NCBI RefSeq assembly: GCF_000515215.1
Contig: NZ_KI911557.1
Span: 4,335,741-4,399,740, forward strand
Reading direction: 5' to 3'
DNA: 64,000 bases
Source: Methylomonas sp. 11b
GTDB lineage: Bacteria; Pseudomonadota; Gammaproteobacteria; Methylococcales; Methylomonadaceae
Part shown: piece by piece, positions 61,528 to 64,000 of the stretch
Numbering within the stretch: the stretch's first letter is position 1
Layout: every line of letters starts with the position of its first letter
Notes under the pieces: model-generated
Database searches by the model: none
What the model was told of the DNA's origin: nothing
Seen by the model: the letters and a program-made list of their open reading frames with translations, nothing else
Position numbers and translations under genes: made by a program

Positions 61528-62199
61528 ATGAATATGCCGATATTTAAAAAAAAGTTGTTGTACTGTTTGATAGAGTTTGTCCTTGTTTCTAGTATTGTTG
61601 GTTGTTCCCAACCTCTGCTTGAGGATGTGCAACAGGCTGCTGATTATACTTATCAGATAGGGCCCGGTGATAGTGTCAACATTTTTGTTTGGGGTAACCC
61701 TGAGTTATCTACTTCAGCACCCGTTCGTCCGGATGGAAAGATAACCGTTCCTCTAGTAGAAGAATTGTTGGCCAGTGGTAAAACGCCATTTGAACTTGCT
61801 CGGGACATTGAGAAGGTGCTTTCGACCTATATCAAGAGTCCGCAGGTGGTTGTTATGGTAAGCGGATTCAAAGGGATTAGCACTCAGCAAATCAGGGTTA
61901 TTGGGAGAATTGGTGGTGGAGCCGGTGGCGGTGGTGGTGGAGCCGGTGGTGGTGGCGTAGGACGTTACCAGGGTAAATCCATTCCATACGAGAGGGGGAT
62001 GACGTTATTGGATGTTATTATTCAAATTGGTCTGAACCAATATGCTGATGGCAATAGAGCCAGTGTTATCAGGGACGTGAATGGAGAATTGAAGCCTTTT
62101 GGAGTAAGGATTGACGACCTGATTGATGATACAGATTTGTCAGCTAATGTCTTGATGATGCCTGGGGACATTTTAATTATTCCCGATGCGTATTTTTAG
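61528..62199 (+). CDS. XrtA-system polysaccharide export protein (Wza/EpsE type)
   Basis: 223 residues. Lipobox SSIVGC (Cys about 26), then the poly-export domain YQIGPGDSVNIFVWGNPELSTSAPVRPDGKITVPLVEELLASGKTPFELARDIEKVLSTYIKSPQVVVMV and an SLBB-like region VIGRI...SIPYERGMTLLDVIIQIGLNQYADGNRASVIRD. It forms the outer-membrane/periplasmic exit for exopolysaccharide. A Gly-rich insertion of about 17 residues (129-145; GGGAGGGGGGAGGGGVG) interrupts the SLBB domain, which is unusual for the family. It follows prsT and precedes the chain-length gene. Confidence 0.9.
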   Translation: MNMPIFKKKLLYCLIEFVLVSSIVGCSQPLLEDVQQAADYTYQIGPGDSVNIFVWGNPELSTSAPVRPDGKITVPLVEELLASGKTPFELARDIEKVLSTYIKSPQVVVMVSGFKGISTQQIRVIGRIGGGAGGGGGGAGGGGVGRYQGKSIPYERGMTLLDVIIQIGLNQYADGNRASVIRDVNGELKPFGVRIDDLIDDTDLSANVLMMPGDILIIPDAYF

Positions 62200-62265
62200 G
62201 TAGTTTGACTTTTTCTGTAGGTAGTATCCCCATTAATTTTAGATTGAAAACAACGGCTAGTTAAT

Positions 62266-63813
62266 ATGCAGCAAGATCTTTCCGAAGTTTATTTTTATTT
62301 GAAAGGTACTTTAAAGTACAAGCGCCTCGCCATCGTTTTCGCTTTGGTTGTCTGTTCAGCTGCTTGGGCGTACATTTTTATGATGCCCGATAAATTTGAA
62401 TCTAAAGCCAAAGTTCATATTGATTCAGCCACAGTGATTAGACCTCTCATGAGAGGGATGGTTATAGAGCCTGATATATCTGCGCTGATCAGAATAATTC
62501 AGCAGCTAATGTTTACGAGACCTAATCTGGAAAAAATTGTTGCGCTATCTCAACTAAGTAGATCGCAGGATAGCTCAGGATCTGCTACGGAATTGATTGA
62601 GAAACTCAAGAAAGACATAACAATTGCCGGAGGCAGAGGAGATATATTCGATATTGCGTATACTTCCCAAGATCCTGAAGTTGCGAAGAGTGTGGTCCAG
62701 GCTGTTCTTACCGTGTTTTCAGAACAAACTGAGGGGAAGGCATTGGCTGACGCAAGTGATGCGCAACGTTTCATCGAACAGCAGATACGAGAATACGAGA
62801 TTAGGCTGCAAGATGCTGAAAAAGCAAAAGAAGAATTCAAGCGCGCAAACATAGATTTACTCAACGGCTCAGATCAATTTCAGAGTTTGCAGAAAATGAA
62901 GGAACAGTATTTAGATGCCAACACGGCTCTAGATCAAGCTATTTCTCGACGAAATGTATTAGCGGAGCAGGTTGCTGAGATCCAAGAGTCTGAAGAAGAC
63001 TGGGGGCTACCTACATCCACTCAGGAAGTATCTGCAGATAATGCAAGGATAGAATCGCTGAAAGATAAGCGCACTGAATTGTTGCTGAAATATACCGAGC
63101 GCCATCCAGAAATAATTGAAATTGATAAGTTGATTGAGACGCTGAAAACTCAAGAGAATCAAACTAAGGCGAGTCAGACACAAGCAAGCGGAGATATACA
63201 GGAAGGTCTTTCCGAAAGTATTGGGGCAGAGAAAATGGCGAATCCCTACGTTCAGGCGTTAAAAATGGGTTTTGACAATGCTCAGGCTGAAGTTGCTTCT
63301 AGTCAAACTTTAGTTGAATCAATTCGAAACAGGATAGCAAAACTTGAAGAAGGCTTGAATGAAAGATTGACCATAGAAACGGAAATGAAAAATCTTAACC
63401 GGGACTATGAAACGATAAGCGGTAAGTACGCTGAGTTACTTGATCGGCGTGAACAGGCTCACATTACCGAACGCGTTGACGACCAGACATCTCGTTTGAA
63501 ATTCAAAATTGCTGATCCCCCTAGTAAGCCCAACAAACCTAGTTCCCCTAATAGAAAATTATTTTACTCTTTCGCACTTTTGGTTGGGGTGATTTTAGGA
63601 TTCGGTGTCGCGTTTTTGGTTTATTTTATACGACCAGTGTTCATGTCAACAAGACAAGTAAGGATTGTGACCGGGCTACCATCCTTAGGTAGTGTGTCTC
63701 TTACCTCACAGGGCATAAGTCAGACTAATAATATTGACTGGTTACTTATTTCGACTTTTGCAATACTGCTAAGTGGCTATATCGGTATCATGATATTTGA
63801 GATACTAAAGTAA
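62266..63813 (+). CDS. XrtA-system polysaccharide chain-length determinant (Wzz/EpsL type)
   Basis: 515 residues. An N-terminal membrane helix (about 24-42) with Wzz motif SEVYFYLKGTLKYKRLAIVFALVV, a long periplasmic coiled-coil region (about 170-400), the Pro-rich LKFKIADPPSKPNKPSSPNRKLFY motif before the second helix (about 425-447), and a third hydrophobic end. It sets polymer length and couples the tyrosine autokinase at 63837 to the export protein. Length is typical for the XrtA-type, longer than O-antigen Wzz. Confidence 0.92.
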   Translation: MQQDLSEVYFYLKGTLKYKRLAIVFALVVCSAAWAYIFMMPDKFESKAKVHIDSATVIRPLMRGMVIEPDISALIRIIQQLMFTRPNLEKIVALSQLSRSQDSSGSATELIEKLKKDITIAGGRGDIFDIAYTSQDPEVAKSVVQAVLTVFSEQTEGKALADASDAQRFIEQQIREYEIRLQDAEKAKEEFKRANIDLLNGSDQFQSLQKMKEQYLDANTALDQAISRRNVLAEQVAEIQESEEDWGLPTSTQEVSADNARIESLKDKRTELLLKYTERHPEIIEIDKLIETLKTQENQTKASQTQASGDIQEGLSESIGAEKMANPYVQALKMGFDNAQAEVASSQTLVESIRNRIAKLEEGLNERLTIETEMKNLNRDYETISGKYAELLDRREQAHITERVDDQTSRLKFKIADPPSKPNKPSSPNRKLFYSFALLVGVILGFGVAFLVYFIRPVFMSTRQVRIVTGLPSLGSVSLTSQGISQTNNIDWLLISTFAILLSGYIGIMIFEILK

Positions 63814-63836
63814 AGTGGTATTAAACAGGTAAGCAT

Positions 63837-64000
63837 ATGAGCATTATAGAGAATGCGCTGAAAAAGGCAGGGAGCCAAGGGTTAGTTGTGGAAAATAATA
63901 GTCAAGAGTCGGCTATCACAAGTAAACCTGATCTGGGTGTCAGCGAAAGCAATTTAGAATCGGTTGGGTTGCGAGAATCTTCCCGCGCATTTTCGCCCGA
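63837..64000 (+). CDS. XrtA-associated tyrosine autokinase (3' end outside window)
   Basis: 54 codons are visible from the ATG at 63837 to the window edge: MSIIENALKKAGSQGLVVEN followed by a Ser/Asn-rich linker. MSIIE.ALKKA is the usual start of the XrtA-linked BY-kinase (CpsD/CapB-like), which phosphorylates its own Tyr tail and controls polymerisation with the chain-length protein just upstream (24-base gap). No kinase motifs are in view, so the call rests on the N-terminus and gene order. Confidence 0.7.
   Translation, partial: MSIIENALKKAGSQGLVVENNSQESAITSKPDLGVSESNLESVGLRESSRAFSP

Overview
The window looks like a chromosomal segment of a gammaproteobacterium. The gene families (dacA-ybeD-lipB-lipA order, a PrsK/PrsR/XrtA exopolysaccharide locus, a PfkB sugar kinase, a very large DUF4347 surface protein) resemble those I associate with Methylomonas-like methanotrophs of the Methylococcales. 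No methane-oxidation gene lies here, so that placement is inference. I saw no rRNA, tRNA or CRISPR array.

Layout. 1-6.7 kb is accessory DNA: a Sel1-repeat protein cut by the window edge, a DUF1993 remnant, a pRiA4b ORF-3-like protein, a HemG-like flavodoxin, and a wrecked type I restriction locus (hsdM 5' part joined to hsdS 3' part, an RHH/PIN toxin-antitoxin pair, and a 49-codon hsdR stub cut by a broken IS3-family element). 6.7-9.7 kb encodes a membrane PAS-GGDEF-GGDEF-EAL protein. 9.7-28.6 kb is the most striking part. A gene of about 3,290 codons for a DUF4347/LamG/cadherin-like/beta-helix surface protein faces a divergent six-gene set: two HDOD proteins, a GAF-GAF-TM-HlyD adaptor, a PqqD-like/M50/lipoyl membrane protein, a short SecA paralogue and a second HlyD adaptor. 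I read this as a dedicated export and processing system for the giant protein.

29-31.7 kb holds envelope genes of unknown role. 31.8-35.7 kb is the lipA-lipB-ybeD-dat-dacA housekeeping run (lipoylation and peptidoglycan trimming). 35.9-38.1 kb has a SufR-like cysteine-rich regulator beside a truncated haemoglobin and its probable 2Fe-2S flavoreductase. 38.1-44.2 kb is a LysR-controlled tripartite efflux operon with an extra lipoprotein. 44.3-46 kb has a membrane protein and a PfkB kinase. 46.2-53.2 kb is a circularly permuted ATP-grasp / alpha-E / transglutaminase-DUF2126 cluster with an unusual VOC-fold (HPPD-like) member.

53.4-64 kb is a visibly more AT-rich exopolysaccharide/exosortase (XrtA) locus: two exosortase-associated acyltransferases, PrsR and PrsK, a cNMP-binding protein, PrsT, the polysaccharide export protein, the chain-length determinant, and the start of the tyrosine autokinase at the right edge. 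Together the window is dominated by cell-surface construction: giant surface protein export, envelope modification, efflux and exopolysaccharide.
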